Assembly: GCF_029714425.1 (NCBI RefSeq)
Contig: NZ_CP121668.1
Span: 7,275,501 to 7,339,500, forward strand
Source: Bradyrhizobium sp. CB2312
GTDB lineage: Bacteria; Pseudomonadota; Alphaproteobacteria; Rhizobiales; Xanthobacteraceae
DNA: 64,000 bases
Direction: 5' to 3'
Part shown: piece after piece, positions 52,258 through 61,109 of the stretch
Numbering within the stretch: the stretch's first letter is position 1
Layout of the letters: each line of letters starts with the position of its first letter
Notes under the pieces: generated by a model
The model's database searches: none
What the model saw: the letters and a program-made list of their open reading frames with translations, nothing else
What the model was told of the DNA's origin: nothing
Position numbers and translations under genes: made by a program

Positions 52258-55200
52258 GTGGGGGCATTGAACCTTTCGCAGGTGCTTTGGGAGGAGCGGC
52301 GGGCGCTTGCCGGCGCACCTCTGGAATTCCCGCCGAAAGACAAAGATCCGGCAACCGGCGGCTCGGCCAAGCTGGCACCCGCTCAGCCGGCGTCCGAGGC
52401 GCCGCCCACACCGGCGCCACCGCCCTCGGCGACATCGGCTCAAGCTTCGCAGCGCTCCTCCCTGTCCTCGCAGGGCCCATCGCTGCCGCCAACGGCTCCC
52501 GTCCCTGAGCAACTCCTTGAAGTCTACCGGGCGCTCAACGCCGACGATCGGTGGGCGCTCTGCCTGTCCGGTGGCGGAATCCGCAGCGCGTCGTTCGCGC
52601 TCGGCATCCTGCAGAGGATTGCAGCCCTCAAGGTCAGGTCGAAGCGTCCAGATGAGGAGTCGGGCTCGGCTCTCGCGCAGTTTGAGTATCTGTCGACCGT
52701 GTCGGGAGGCGGATATATCGGCAGCTGGCTGTCAGCCTGGCTCTATCAGGAGCGCCGGCGTGAGAAGGTGCGCGAAAAATCGTCTGCCGCGGCAGCCGCA
52801 GGTGCACACAAGACCAATCGGAGCTCCGCGCCGGACCCGGTCGGTTTGCTCAACCGGCGCGACAGCCGCGGTCGACTCGGAGATCACGAAGAGGCGGAGC
52901 CGATTTCGAACCTCCGGCGCAATTCGCACTTTCTCGCGCCGAGCTTCTCGTCGATCTCCCCTGACCTGTGGAGCGACGTTGCCAGCGTGCTGCGCAATCT
53001 GTTCCTGAACTGGGTCCTGCTCGTCCCGCCGATGATCCTCGCGGTGCTCATCACCAAGGCCCTCTACTTTGCCGTTATTGATGCCCAAAGCATCAAGGAC
53101 GAGAGGATGTGGTTCCTGGGTTTGATGATCGTACCCACCTTGTGCTTCCTGGTCTCCCTGTCGTTCTCCTTCGCAAACCGGCCCGCCCGCGGCTGGATCA
53201 ATGTCTCGCAATCCTGGTTTCTCGTGTGCGACCTCGCGCCATTCCTTGTCGGAGCCGCACTGCTGGTTTTCGTGCTGCAAAGCCCTTATGGCCTGGCGAC
53301 GCTCACGGACGTGACCGACAAGCTCGGGTTCAAGCCCGGAGAGGCCGAGGGACTTCGATTCTACGTCAACGTCGTCATTCGCGGCGCCCTCCTTGGAGTC
53401 GTCTTCTATCTCGCCTCCTCGTTGCTGGCGCGCGTATGGAGGCGTGTCTTCGGCCATTCAGCGCGCTCGCCGCGCACGGGCACGGTCAGTCCCTGGCAGC
53501 GCTGGATCGATCTCGCCGCCTGGTGCGTCGCCGGCGGGGCTTTCGGGCTGCTGAGCGCCGCGGGACTGGCCTTGCTCTGGTATCTGAACCAGCATGGCTC
53601 CAACGCCACGACAGCAATCTTTGCCTGCGTCCTCGGCCTGCCCTGGTTCGTGATGGCGCGCATCGTCGCCGACGTCATCTACATCGCGTTTGCCGAATTT
53701 CTGTCCGAGGTGGACGTCGGGCTCGAATTCCAGGCGCGATCGAGCGGAATATTCACGTTGGCTTATATCGGCTGGCTGTTGTGGTTCGGGCTCGTGCTTG
53801 GCGCGCCCGCGGCTGCAAAATGGATCGAGAGCAGCGCCTTCGTTCCCTCGCTTGCCGCTGGCGGGGGTATCTCAGGCCTGCTTTCGGTCATCCTGGGCGC
53901 GAGTACGAAGACCAAGGCCGCCGCCGAGCAGGTATCAGGCTTTCGCCAGTACCTCGGACTCAACACGATCGCCGCGATCGCGGCTGCGCTTTTCGCGATC
54001 ATCCTGGTCGCCCTGCTGTCCATTGGCTGGGATGCTGCTTTCAGATCCTTCGAGCCCGACGCGAGCAGCCATATGCCCTGGACAATCGTGCTCCTGGCCG
54101 GCTTCACGCTTTCGGTGCTGATCATCGCGGCCTCACTCGTCCTCAGCATCAACCGCTACTCTCTCCATAGCCTCTACCGGAACCGCCTGGTGCGCGCGTT
54201 TCTCGGCGCATCGCGCGACGAGAAAGACCGCGACAAGACCAAGAATGCCTTTACGGATTTCGACGGCCGCGACAGCCCGTATCTGCAAGACCTCTGGAAG
54301 CCTGGCGTCGTCCCGCGAGGGGCCCGTTGGAGGCCGTTCCACGTGATCAGCGCGGCGCTCAACCTCGTGTCGTCCAAGAACCTCGCCTGGCAAGAACGAA
54401 TGGCAGCGCCCTTTACGTTCTCGCCACTCCATTGCGGCAGCGGCAGCGCGGCATTTTCGGACGGCGCTTATCGGACGACCTACGCTCGAGCCGAACAGGA
54501 GCGGCCTTACGGCGGAGCACCGCTCGGCCTTACGCTCGGGACCGCAATGGCGATTTCGGGCGCTGCCGTAAGCCCGAGCATGGGTTACAACTCCTCGCCG
54601 GGTGTCGCCTTCCTGATGGCGCTCTTCAACGTGCGCCTCGGCTGGTGGCTGGCCAACCCGCGTGGCGACAATCCCGAATACGCGAACGTCAAGCCACCCT
54701 TTGCGCTGTGGCCGTTCTTCATGGAGATGTTCGGCCTGACCAGCGAAACCCGGCGCTGGGTCTATCTCACCGACGGCGGGCACTTTGAGAATCTCGGCCT
54801 CTACGAAATGGTTCGCCGGCGTTGCCGGGTTATCGTCGTTAGCGACGCCGGCTGCGATCCCGATTATTCCTTCGAGGATCTCGGCAATGCGCTGCGCAAG
54901 ATCTGGATCGATCTCGGCGTGCGCATCGACTTGCACGGCCTCGACCTTCTCAAGAAGCGCTTCAAGGAACGTCCCACCCCTGCAGAGCAGGCGCCCTACT
55001 GGGCGATTGGCGATATTCGCTATCACGAGGCCGATGGCGGCAAATCACAAGACGGAGTGCTGTTGTATTTCAAGTCCGGCCTGCACGGCACGGAGCCCAT
55101 GGGCGTCCTGAGCTATGCGATAGCCCACGCGACCTTTCCACACGAGACGACGCTGAACCAGTTCTTCTCGGAATCTCAATTCGAAAGCTACCGCACCCTC

Positions 55201-55368
55201 GGCTATGAGATCGCAGAACGCGCATTCGCCTCCGGCGGCGGTCTTTCGGCGACCGCGACGACCGGGGCGCCCCCCACTTTCCTTTCAATCGTCGAGAAGC
55301 TCAAAGGCGACATCAGAAAAGGCCAAGATGGGGAAGTCGCCGACCGCGTCATCCCGGCCCTGGCCTGA
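52258..55368 (+). CDS. Large membrane patatin-like phospholipase
   Basis: 1036 aa from a GTG at 52258 with GGGGAGAG five bases upstream; a GTG at 52237 is possible. Residues 1-85 are a Pro/Ala/Ser-rich linker. The patatin domain is split: the oxyanion loop LSGGGIRSASF at about 104 and the nucleophile Ser at about 148 in STVSGGGYIGSW come first, and the Asp of the dyad comes late, in LTDGGHFENLGLYE at about 838. Between them lie several membrane helices (for example LLVPPMILAVLITKALYFAV). It probably hydrolyses membrane lipid esters. The size and split layout are far from ordinary patatins of about 300 aa. Confidence 0.88.
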   Translation: MGALNLSQVLWEERRALAGAPLEFPPKDKDPATGGSAKLAPAQPASEAPPTPAPPPSATSAQASQRSSLSSQGPSLPPTAPVPEQLLEVYRALNADDRWALCLSGGGIRSASFALGILQRIAALKVRSKRPDEESGSALAQFEYLSTVSGGGYIGSWLSAWLYQERRREKVREKSSAAAAAGAHKTNRSSAPDPVGLLNRRDSRGRLGDHEEAEPISNLRRNSHFLAPSFSSISPDLWSDVASVLRNLFLNWVLLVPPMILAVLITKALYFAVIDAQSIKDERMWFLGLMIVPTLCFLVSLSFSFANRPARGWINVSQSWFLVCDLAPFLVGAALLVFVLQSPYGLATLTDVTDKLGFKPGEAEGLRFYVNVVIRGALLGVVFYLASSLLARVWRRVFGHSARSPRTGTVSPWQRWIDLAAWCVAGGAFGLLSAAGLALLWYLNQHGSNATTAIFACVLGLPWFVMARIVADVIYIAFAEFLSEVDVGLEFQARSSGIFTLAYIGWLLWFGLVLGAPAAAKWIESSAFVPSLAAGGGISGLLSVILGASTKTKAAAEQVSGFRQYLGLNTIAAIAAALFAIILVALLSIGWDAAFRSFEPDASSHMPWTIVLLAGFTLSVLIIAASLVLSINRYSLHSLYRNRLVRAFLGASRDEKDRDKTKNAFTDFDGRDSPYLQDLWKPGVVPRGARWRPFHVISAALNLVSSKNLAWQERMAAPFTFSPLHCGSGSAAFSDGAYRTTYARAEQERPYGGAPLGLTLGTAMAISGAAVSPSMGYNSSPGVAFLMALFNVRLGWWLANPRGDNPEYANVKPPFALWPFFMEMFGLTSETRRWVYLTDGGHFENLGLYEMVRRRCRVIVVSDAGCDPDYSFEDLGNALRKIWIDLGVRIDLHGLDLLKKRFKERPTPAEQAPYWAIGDIRYHEADGGKSQDGVLLYFKSGLHGTEPMGVLSYAIAHATFPHETTLNQFFSESQFESYRTLGYEIAERAFASGGGLSATATTGAPPTFLSIVEKLKGDIRKGQDGEVADRVIPALA

Positions 55369-55476
55369 TCGGCGTCACATCGCATTGCACGCGACGAACT
55401 GCGCCGGCCATGCACGGCCGGCGCCGCGATAGCTCGCTCCGCCTGTCCACTTCGAAGCTCCCACTTCCAAAGGCCG

Positions 55477-55614
55477 TCAATCCGACGCCGTCTTGGCCGA
55501 GATATCGTGGCTGGTGCGAGTTCCTTCGCCATTGTCCAGACGATAGAGCGCGGTCGCACCGCCGGCCAGGACACACACGATGACAAGGATGGCAATGACG
55601 TTCTTTATGCTCAC
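55477..55614 (-). CDS. Small membrane protein, 45 aa
   Basis: A GTG start is preceded by a near-perfect AGGAGG ribosome binding site, spaced seven to eight bases. The product begins VSIKNVIAILVIVCVLAGGA (the V read as Met), which is one membrane helix or an uncleaved signal, and ends in a polar tail (TSHDISAKTASD). It is convergent with the patatin gene. The strong ribosome binding site makes it a likely real gene. The family is unknown. Confidence 0.65.
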   Translation of the reverse strand: MSIKNVIAILVIVCVLAGGATALYRLDNGEGTRTSHDISAKTASD

Positions 55615-55808
55615 GGACGCCTCCTCCTGGTGACGCGATCAAGTGACGCGATGACGTCAGTCAATCGAGCGTTCTCAGGCGGAGTTCCGTGAATTTTCGA
55701 TGACGCCTGCGGCGGGATCGGTTGCCGGATCATCGGGATTCGAAATGTCCGTTGCCGCCGGAACTTCTCGCGGTGGCGCCACTTTGAATGGGCAACGGAA
55801 GCACGCCG

Positions 55809-57323
55809 ATGAATGCCGAAACGGAACTCAAATTCCGCCTTGCGCCGCAAAAGCTGTCATCCGTCTTGCGCGCTGCCGCTTCAAACGGGCGACTCGGCGA
55901 CCGCTCGGAGCAGGCGCTTGTGTCAACCTATTACGACACGAGCAATCAGAAGCTCAGGCGGCATGGCCTCACGCTCCGCGTCCGCAAGGTTGGCGATCGC
56001 TACGTGCAGACCGTGAAGGCGGGCGGCTCCGGAACCGTCACGCGCGGCGAATGGGAACATGAGGTCGCAGGCGCAAAGCCCGACTTCAAGAAGATCAAGA
56101 ACACGCCTCTCGACGACCTCGCGTCCAAAAAACTTCCGCGCAAGCTGCGGCCGGTATTTCAGACCGAGGTCCATCGCACGACCGAGGCAAGGCGGGTGCG
56201 ACGGAGCGAGATCGAGCTCGCCGTTGACCGCGGCCACGTCGCTGCCGGACGGCGCTCGCGGCCGGTTGCCGAGCTCGAGCTGGAATTGAAGTCGGGGCAG
56301 GTCGCCGATCTGTTCCGGCTGGCGCGCAACCTCGAACGCAAGACGGGCGCCGAGCTCGATCTGCGCTCGAAAGCCGAGCGAGGCTTTCAACTCGTCACCG
56401 GACACGGCGCAGGCGCGCAGCACGCCGAGCCGATCGCACTGAAAGGCGAGCTCTCGCCGCGCAATGCCTTCGGCGTGATCGCGCATTCGACGCTGCGCCA
56501 GATCACGGCGAATGCCGATCCGGTGCGGGACATGGATTCGGAAGGCGTCCACCAGATGCGCGTCGGCCTGCGGCGCTTGCGGGCCGCGATCTCGCTGTTC
56601 TCCGACATCCTGCCGCGCGCCAGCACGGAACGGATCAAGGCCGAGCTCAAATGGCTCACGGGCGAGCTGGCGCCGGCGCGCGAGATCGACGTATTCCTCG
56701 AGGAAAGTATTCGGCCGATCGCCGACCAGGGCGTCCCGAAACGCGGCGCTCGCGCGATCGCCAAGAGATTTTCCGCGGAACGAAGCGCAGCCTTCGCACG
56801 CGCCCGCGAGGCGGTCGGCTCCGCCCGCTACCGCCGCCTGCTGATCGACGTGATCGAGTGGATCGAGACTGAACAGTCCCGCGCCGGCGACGACCGGTCG
56901 ATTGCCACCTATGCCGCGGCCTTGCTCGACCGGCGGATCAGGAGGGCGCGCAAGCAGGGCAAGCATCTGGACGATCTCGACCCGACGCAGCGCCACAAGC
57001 TGCGGATCAAGGTCAAGAAGATCCGCTATGCCGTCGACTTCTTTGGGAGCCTCTACAGCGATCGCGACCGCAAGCAGCTCGGAATCCTCGCCAGCCGGCT
57101 GAAGCAAATCCAATCCGCGCTGGGATCGCTCAACGACTTCATGGCGCATCGCGAGCTCGCGACCGAGGCGGCGCTGGCGGCGCCGCCGGCGAACCGGCGC
57201 GCCCAGGCGTTCGCATCGGGATTCATCGTCGGCCGGGAGCGCGAGGCGGCGAACGGCCTGATGAAGGACGCCGCAAAAGAGCTGCATCGATTGCACCGGC
57301 TGCGCGTCGCGCCGGGCAAGTGA
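55809..57323 (+). CDS. CYTH and CHAD domain protein
   Basis: 504 aa from the ATG at 55809 with GGAAG upstream; an ATG at 55788 lacks a site. The N-terminal CYTH domain has the E-x-E-x-K start (AETELKFRL) and basic residues for a triphosphate tunnel (RRHGLTLRVRKVGDRYVQTV). The CHAD domain (from about 225) shows HQMRVGLRRLRAAISLF and LRIKVKKIRYAVDFF, with its conserved basic and His residues. Such proteins bind or hydrolyse inorganic polyphosphate or triphosphate. It probably acts in the cytoplasm. Confidence 0.9.
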   Translation: MNAETELKFRLAPQKLSSVLRAAASNGRLGDRSEQALVSTYYDTSNQKLRRHGLTLRVRKVGDRYVQTVKAGGSGTVTRGEWEHEVAGAKPDFKKIKNTPLDDLASKKLPRKLRPVFQTEVHRTTEARRVRRSEIELAVDRGHVAAGRRSRPVAELELELKSGQVADLFRLARNLERKTGAELDLRSKAERGFQLVTGHGAGAQHAEPIALKGELSPRNAFGVIAHSTLRQITANADPVRDMDSEGVHQMRVGLRRLRAAISLFSDILPRASTERIKAELKWLTGELAPAREIDVFLEESIRPIADQGVPKRGARAIAKRFSAERSAAFARAREAVGSARYRRLLIDVIEWIETEQSRAGDDRSIATYAAALLDRRIRRARKQGKHLDDLDPTQRHKLRIKVKKIRYAVDFFGSLYSDRDRKQLGILASRLKQIQSALGSLNDFMAHRELATEAALAAPPANRRAQAFASGFIVGREREAANGLMKDAAKELHRLHRLRVAPGK

Positions 57324-57339
57324 CCGCGGGAGAACCGGC

Positions 57340-57708
57340 ATGTCATGGGTCGGCAGTTGGCGAAACCAGTTCGGCTCCATCCTGCGCGTCATCAGCGATG
57401 TCGAGGGACGCATCGAGGGCACGTTCGAGACCGCGCTTGAAGACAGCGGTTTCTATGGGCAGACGGTGCAGGTCACCGGGTTTCATCGGGGCAATTGCAT
57501 CGGCTTTGTCGCCGTCGGCTCGTCCGCGACGGGGGACCGCGTCGTCTCGTACACGGGCTTGTTGCGCCACGGGAAGATGGAGACCGCCTGGTTTGTGGTC
57601 GCCGACCAGGCGCTGAGCGCCGCCAGCGAAGGCGATCCCGCAAAACTCAAGCCGCTGAACTGGTGGCGCGCCGTGACAACCAATGTCGACACGTTCGAGC
57701 GCACCTAG
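57340..57708 (+). CDS. Avidin/streptavidin-fold protein without signal peptide
   Basis: 122 aa starting MSWVGSWRNQFGSILRV, close to the streptavidin opening TWYNQLGSTFIV. The biotin-site residues N23, S27, W108, W120 and D128 of streptavidin match Asn9, Ser13, Trp84, Trp109 and Asp117. But W79, S88 and T90 appear replaced by Gly60, Arg67 and Val69, and Y43/S45 by Phe29/Thr31. There is no leader, so it is cytoplasmic, unlike known bradavidins. It probably binds biotin weakly or another ligand. It follows the CYTH-CHAD gene by 16 bp. Confidence 0.75.
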   Translation: MSWVGSWRNQFGSILRVISDVEGRIEGTFETALEDSGFYGQTVQVTGFHRGNCIGFVAVGSSATGDRVVSYTGLLRHGKMETAWFVVADQALSAASEGDPAKLKPLNWWRAVTTNVDTFERT

Positions 57709-57868
57709 CGCCGGGCCTTCCGTCCGCCCCATCAGTGCCATTGCCGACAACCTCGGCAAGCAGCATCTGCCCCTGTATCTGATCTTCCGCGCCGCGATCT
57801 AGCCAAGGCAATCCGGAATGAGGGGGCTGCCCTCTCCCGCCATTGGCACCCTCCGCCCGATCGTGTAA

Positions 57869-57890
57869 CCCGGCAAAAACCCTTGCCGGG
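57869..57890 (+). promoter_or_regulatory. Perfect hairpin just before the MFS start codon
   Basis: CCCGGCAA and TTGCCGGG form a perfect 8-bp stem with a 6-base loop, ending 10 bases before the ATG at 57901. The right arm overlaps the only purine-rich sequence in reach, so it may control translation. The rest of the 192-bp gap holds no gene. Confidence 0.4.
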
Positions 57891-57900
57891 ACGGGACGCT

Positions 57901-59148
57901 ATGAGTGCGGTTGCCACGGATGAAGCGGGACATGGCACCCGCGCGCTGATCTTTGCGCTGCTTGCGCTCGCCTGCGGGCACATGCTCTCGACCTTGCTGC
58001 GCACCATCCCCGCCGTCAGCCTCGATCTGATGGCGGCGGATTTTCATATCGAGCCGCAGGCGCTGGCGAGCCTCACCTCGGTCTATCCCTTCGCCTTTGC
58101 CGCCGCGCAGATTCCGGTCGGCGCGGCGATGGACCGGTTCGGCGTGCGGCCGGTGTCGCTGAGCCTGCTCGCGGGAACCGTGGTCGGCGCCATCGCGTCG
58201 GGCTTTGCGACGGGACCTTCGAGCTTTGCCTTCGGGCAGGTGCTGCTCGGCGTCGCGACCTCGGGCATGCTGATGTGCCCGATGACGCTCGCCGCGAAGC
58301 AATTGTCGGCGGCGCGGTTCGGGCTGTGGTCGGGCGCGATCCTCTCGATCGGCAATATCGGCATGCTGCTGTCGTCGAGCCCGCTTGCCTTCGTGGTCGA
58401 CACTTACGGCTGGCGCGCCGGGTTCTGGATTTCGGCAGCTGGCGGCCTGCTGGTGGCGCTCGCGGTGTTCCTGCTGGTGCCGAGCCAGCCGGCCGAGCAC
58501 AAGGACGATTCCTCGCCGCTGTCGCAGATGATCGAGGTGCTCAGGCTCGGCTTCTCGCGGCCGCTGCGCGGCCTGATCGCGCTGGCGCTGGTGTCGCTGG
58601 CGACCTCGCTGGTGCTGCGCGGCCTGTGGGGCGGGCCGTGGCTGATGGAGGTCAAGGGACTGACGCGGGTCGAGGCCGGCAACCAGCTCGGAGCATTCAC
58701 GCTGGCGATGATCGCGGGGCCGCTGTGCATCGGCGTGATCGACCGCAGGCTCGGCCGCCGCCGCGCGCTGGTGGCCGGCTCGCATCTGGCCGGCGCGCTG
58801 CTGCTGGCGCTGATGGCGCTCGGAGCGCCGCATTATCCGGTCTCCGCGCTGCTGGGGCTGTCGGTGATGCCGCCGCAATACGACCTCGTGCTGTTCGTGC
58901 TCATCGGGCTTGCGACCTCGGCGCAGCCGCTGGTGTTCGGCATGTCCAGGCAGCTGGTCGACGCGCAAACCGCGGGCAAGGCGCTCGCGGCCGTGAACCT
59001 CGCCTTCTTCCTCGGGGCGGCGCTGATGCAGTCCGTCACCGGCGCGGTCGCGGCGTTCGCGGGCTTGCCGGCGGTGCTGCTGTTCATGGCTGCGGCGCTG
59101 TTCCTGGGGGTGCTGATCTTTTTGACTTACACATCGTCCCATTCGTAG
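57901..59148 (+). CDS. MFS transporter (12 TM)
   Basis: 415 aa. It has about 12 helices, with a YPFAFAAAQIPVGAAMDRFG segment that contains the MFS A-motif position (D-R-F-G) and LGRRRALVAGSHLAGALL mid-protein. The substrate is unknown; sugar or aromatic acid uptake are both possible for this group. Its stop codon (TAG at 59146-59148) lies inside a genome-repeat palindrome, so the end of the protein was set or altered by the repeat. Confidence 0.85.
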   Translation: MSAVATDEAGHGTRALIFALLALACGHMLSTLLRTIPAVSLDLMAADFHIEPQALASLTSVYPFAFAAAQIPVGAAMDRFGVRPVSLSLLAGTVVGAIASGFATGPSSFAFGQVLLGVATSGMLMCPMTLAAKQLSAARFGLWSGAILSIGNIGMLLSSSPLAFVVDTYGWRAGFWISAAGGLLVALAVFLLVPSQPAEHKDDSSPLSQMIEVLRLGFSRPLRGLIALALVSLATSLVLRGLWGGPWLMEVKGLTRVEAGNQLGAFTLAMIAGPLCIGVIDRRLGRRRALVAGSHLAGALLLALMALGAPHYPVSALLGLSVMPPQYDLVLFVLIGLATSAQPLVFGMSRQLVDAQTAGKALAAVNLAFFLGAALMQSVTGAVAAFAGLPAVLLFMAAALFLGVLIFLTYTSSHS

Positions 59149-59217
59149 GATGGGTAGAGCGCAGCGAAACCCATCATCTTGAGGCGATGGGTTTCGCTTC
59201 GCTCTACCCATCCTACG
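59144..59217. repeat. Long palindrome (CGTAGGATGGGTAGAGC family)
   Basis: CGTAGGATGGGTAGAGCGCA and its inverse make a near-perfect 32-bp stem around a short loop. A second copy is at 61007-61086. This copy supplies the stop codon of the MFS gene. Confidence 0.9.
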
Positions 59218-59235
59218 AGTCAAGGAATTCAGCTC

Positions 59236-60429
59236 ATGCCCGTCGACACCAAGGCCGCCACCGACCGTCTCATGCGCTTCCTCGCCGTCGAGGGCGTCAC
59301 AGGACAGGAGGCGGCGATCGGGCGTGAGCTCACGGCCGCATTGAAGGAGGCCGGCGTGCCGGCCAAGGCGATCCGGCTCGACGATGCCAACACGCGCATT
59401 CCAGTGCCGACCGAGACCGGCAACCTCATCGTCGACCTGCCCGGCCGCGGCGCCCTGCACAACCAGCCGCGCATCATGTTCATGACCCACATGGACACCG
59501 TGCCGCTCTGCGCCGGTGCCAAGCCCAAGAAATCCGGCCGCAAGATCGTCAACGAGGCAAAAACCGCGCTCGGCGGCGACAATCGCTGCGGCTGCGGCGT
59601 GCTGGTGACGCTGGCGGCGGAGCTTGCCAAGCAGAATCTCGACCATCCGCCGATCACCCTGCTGTTCTGCGTGCGCGAGGAGAGCGGGCTCTATGGCGCG
59701 CGCCACGTCAAGCTGGAGGAGCTCGGCAAGCCGGTGATGGCGTTCAACTATGACGGCGGCGCGGCCTCCAATGTCGTGATCGGCGCGGTCGGCGCCGATC
59801 GCTGGACCGTCGAAATTCTTGGTCGCGCCTCGCATGCCGGCGTCGCGCCGGAGCGCGGCATCTCCTCGACCATGATCATGGCGCTGGCGCTTGCCGAGGT
59901 GAAGGCCGGCGGCTGGTTCGGCAAGGTGGTGAAGGGCAAGCGTCAAGGCACCAGCAATGTCGGCCCCGTCACCGGCGGCGAAGGCCGCCCCGCGGGCGAT
60001 GCCACCAACGTCGTCACCGACTACGTCCATGTGCGCGGCGAGAGCCGCAGCCACGACGGAAAATTCTTCAAGGAGATCACCAAGGCGTACAAGGCCGCGT
60101 TCGAGAAGGCGGCCAAGAAGGTCACGAACGCGCAAGGCAAGTCCGGCAAGGTCAAGTTCAAGGCGGAGACCGATTATTATCCGTTCCGCATGAAGGAGAG
60201 CCTGCCCGTGGTGAAACGCGCCATCGAGGCGGTGGCCGCGGTCGGCGGCACGCCGAATGTCCGCGCCGCCAATGGCGGCCTGGATGCCAACTGGATGGTG
60301 CGCCATGGCGTTCCCACCGTGACTTTCGGTGCCGGGCAGAACGAAGCGCACACCATCGACGAGTGGATCAATCTCGACGAATACGACCGCGCCTGCGCGC
60401 TGGCTGTGCAGCTCGCGACGATGCGGTGA
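59236..60429 (+). CDS. M20-family peptidase (peptidase T-like)
   Basis: 397 aa from the ATG at 59236 with CAAGGAA upstream. The metal site of the family is seen in MFMTHMDTVPLCAGAKP, LGGDNRCGCGVLVTL, FCVREESGLYGARH and the late NEAHTIDEWI. Residues NYDGGAASNV and LGRASHAGVAPERGISS are also typical. It removes N-terminal residues from peptides or deacylates a related amide. The gene overlaps the next by four bases. Confidence 0.88.
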   Translation: MPVDTKAATDRLMRFLAVEGVTGQEAAIGRELTAALKEAGVPAKAIRLDDANTRIPVPTETGNLIVDLPGRGALHNQPRIMFMTHMDTVPLCAGAKPKKSGRKIVNEAKTALGGDNRCGCGVLVTLAAELAKQNLDHPPITLLFCVREESGLYGARHVKLEELGKPVMAFNYDGGAASNVVIGAVGADRWTVEILGRASHAGVAPERGISSTMIMALALAEVKAGGWFGKVVKGKRQGTSNVGPVTGGEGRPAGDATNVVTDYVHVRGESRSHDGKFFKEITKAYKAAFEKAAKKVTNAQGKSGKVKFKAETDYYPFRMKESLPVVKRAIEAVAAVGGTPNVRAANGGLDANWMVRHGVPTVTFGAGQNEAHTIDEWINLDEYDRACALAVQLATMR

Positions 60430-60971
60430 TTGGCGTGGTTCGGTTCGCGCTCGCAGGATTTGCGCTGCTGGCGCTTGCGGGCGCGGCTGGTGCGGAAGAG
60501 GACAACGGCGCCTTGCTGGTTGATCTCTTCGCAAAGATCTGCGCGCCCAAGCCGGCGAGGCCAAGCCAGGTCGAGCGTATCGCAGCGGGTCTGGGTTTTG
60601 TCAGCGACGGCGGCCCGATCACGGCCGAGATGGAGCGTGGGGCAACAATCGACCTTCTCTACTCGGCGAAGCTGATCAGGCGGGGGGAGAGGCTCGGCAG
60701 CATGACGGCCTATTTTGCAGGACCTGACGATGGTCCGAGCGTGACCTGCACGGTGTCGGCCGTCGGCGTCTCGGCCGACGCCCTGCCCGGGCTGATCGAG
60801 ACATCATTGAAGGCCCGTGAGCGGACCGACAAGCCGTCCAACGACGACAATCATCGTCTGGCGAGCTGGCATGTCGGTGCCGGCAGCGGCGACGGGCTCG
60901 AGATGTCGGTGTGGCGAACCTCGCCGCACCGGGCCTCGATCAGCATCAATTATTACGCCACCAAGCGGTAA
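60426..60971 (+). CDS. Secreted protein of unknown function
   Basis: 181 aa from a GTG that overlaps the previous stop (GTGA). The leader IGVVRFALAGFALLALAGAA ends at AGAEED. The mature part has two Cys (KICAPKPARP and SVTCTVSAVG) that could form a disulfide. It is coupled to the peptidase gene. The family is not recognised. Confidence 0.8.
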   Translation: MIGVVRFALAGFALLALAGAAGAEEDNGALLVDLFAKICAPKPARPSQVERIAAGLGFVSDGGPITAEMERGATIDLLYSAKLIRRGERLGSMTAYFAGPDDGPSVTCTVSAVGVSADALPGLIETSLKARERTDKPSNDDNHRLASWHVGAGSGDGLEMSVWRTSPHRASISINYYATKR

Positions 60972-61006
60972 GCGGGATCGCCCGCGCCTTGTTGCGCGTT
61001 GCAGTG

Positions 61007-61086
61007 CGTAGGATGGGTAGAGCGTCGCGAAACCCATCCCCCAACATTGACGATGATGGGTTTCGCTGCGCTCTACCCATCCTACG
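61007..61086. repeat. Long palindrome, second copy (GTAGGATGGGTAGAGC family)
   Basis: The same arms as at 59144-59217 recur: GTAGGATGGGTAGAGCGTCG and CTGCGCTCTACCCATCCTAC. It lies between the secreted protein gene and the enolase-superfamily gene. Confidence 0.88.
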
Positions 61087-61109
61087 ACAAGAAAAAACCG
61101 GGAGGCTAC

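Noticed and set aside
57709-57802. Protein-like tail reading SAIADNLGKQHLPLYLIFRA after the avidin-like gene
   Set aside because: No start codon or ribosome binding site, and no similarity that I can name. It may be a remnant, but cannot be supported.
57799-60564. 921-residue open frame on the minus strand opposite the MFS and M20 genes
   Set aside because: It is rich in Arg, Gln, His and Asp with no domain, and runs through two repeats and two well-supported plus-strand genes. It is an antisense effect of high GC.
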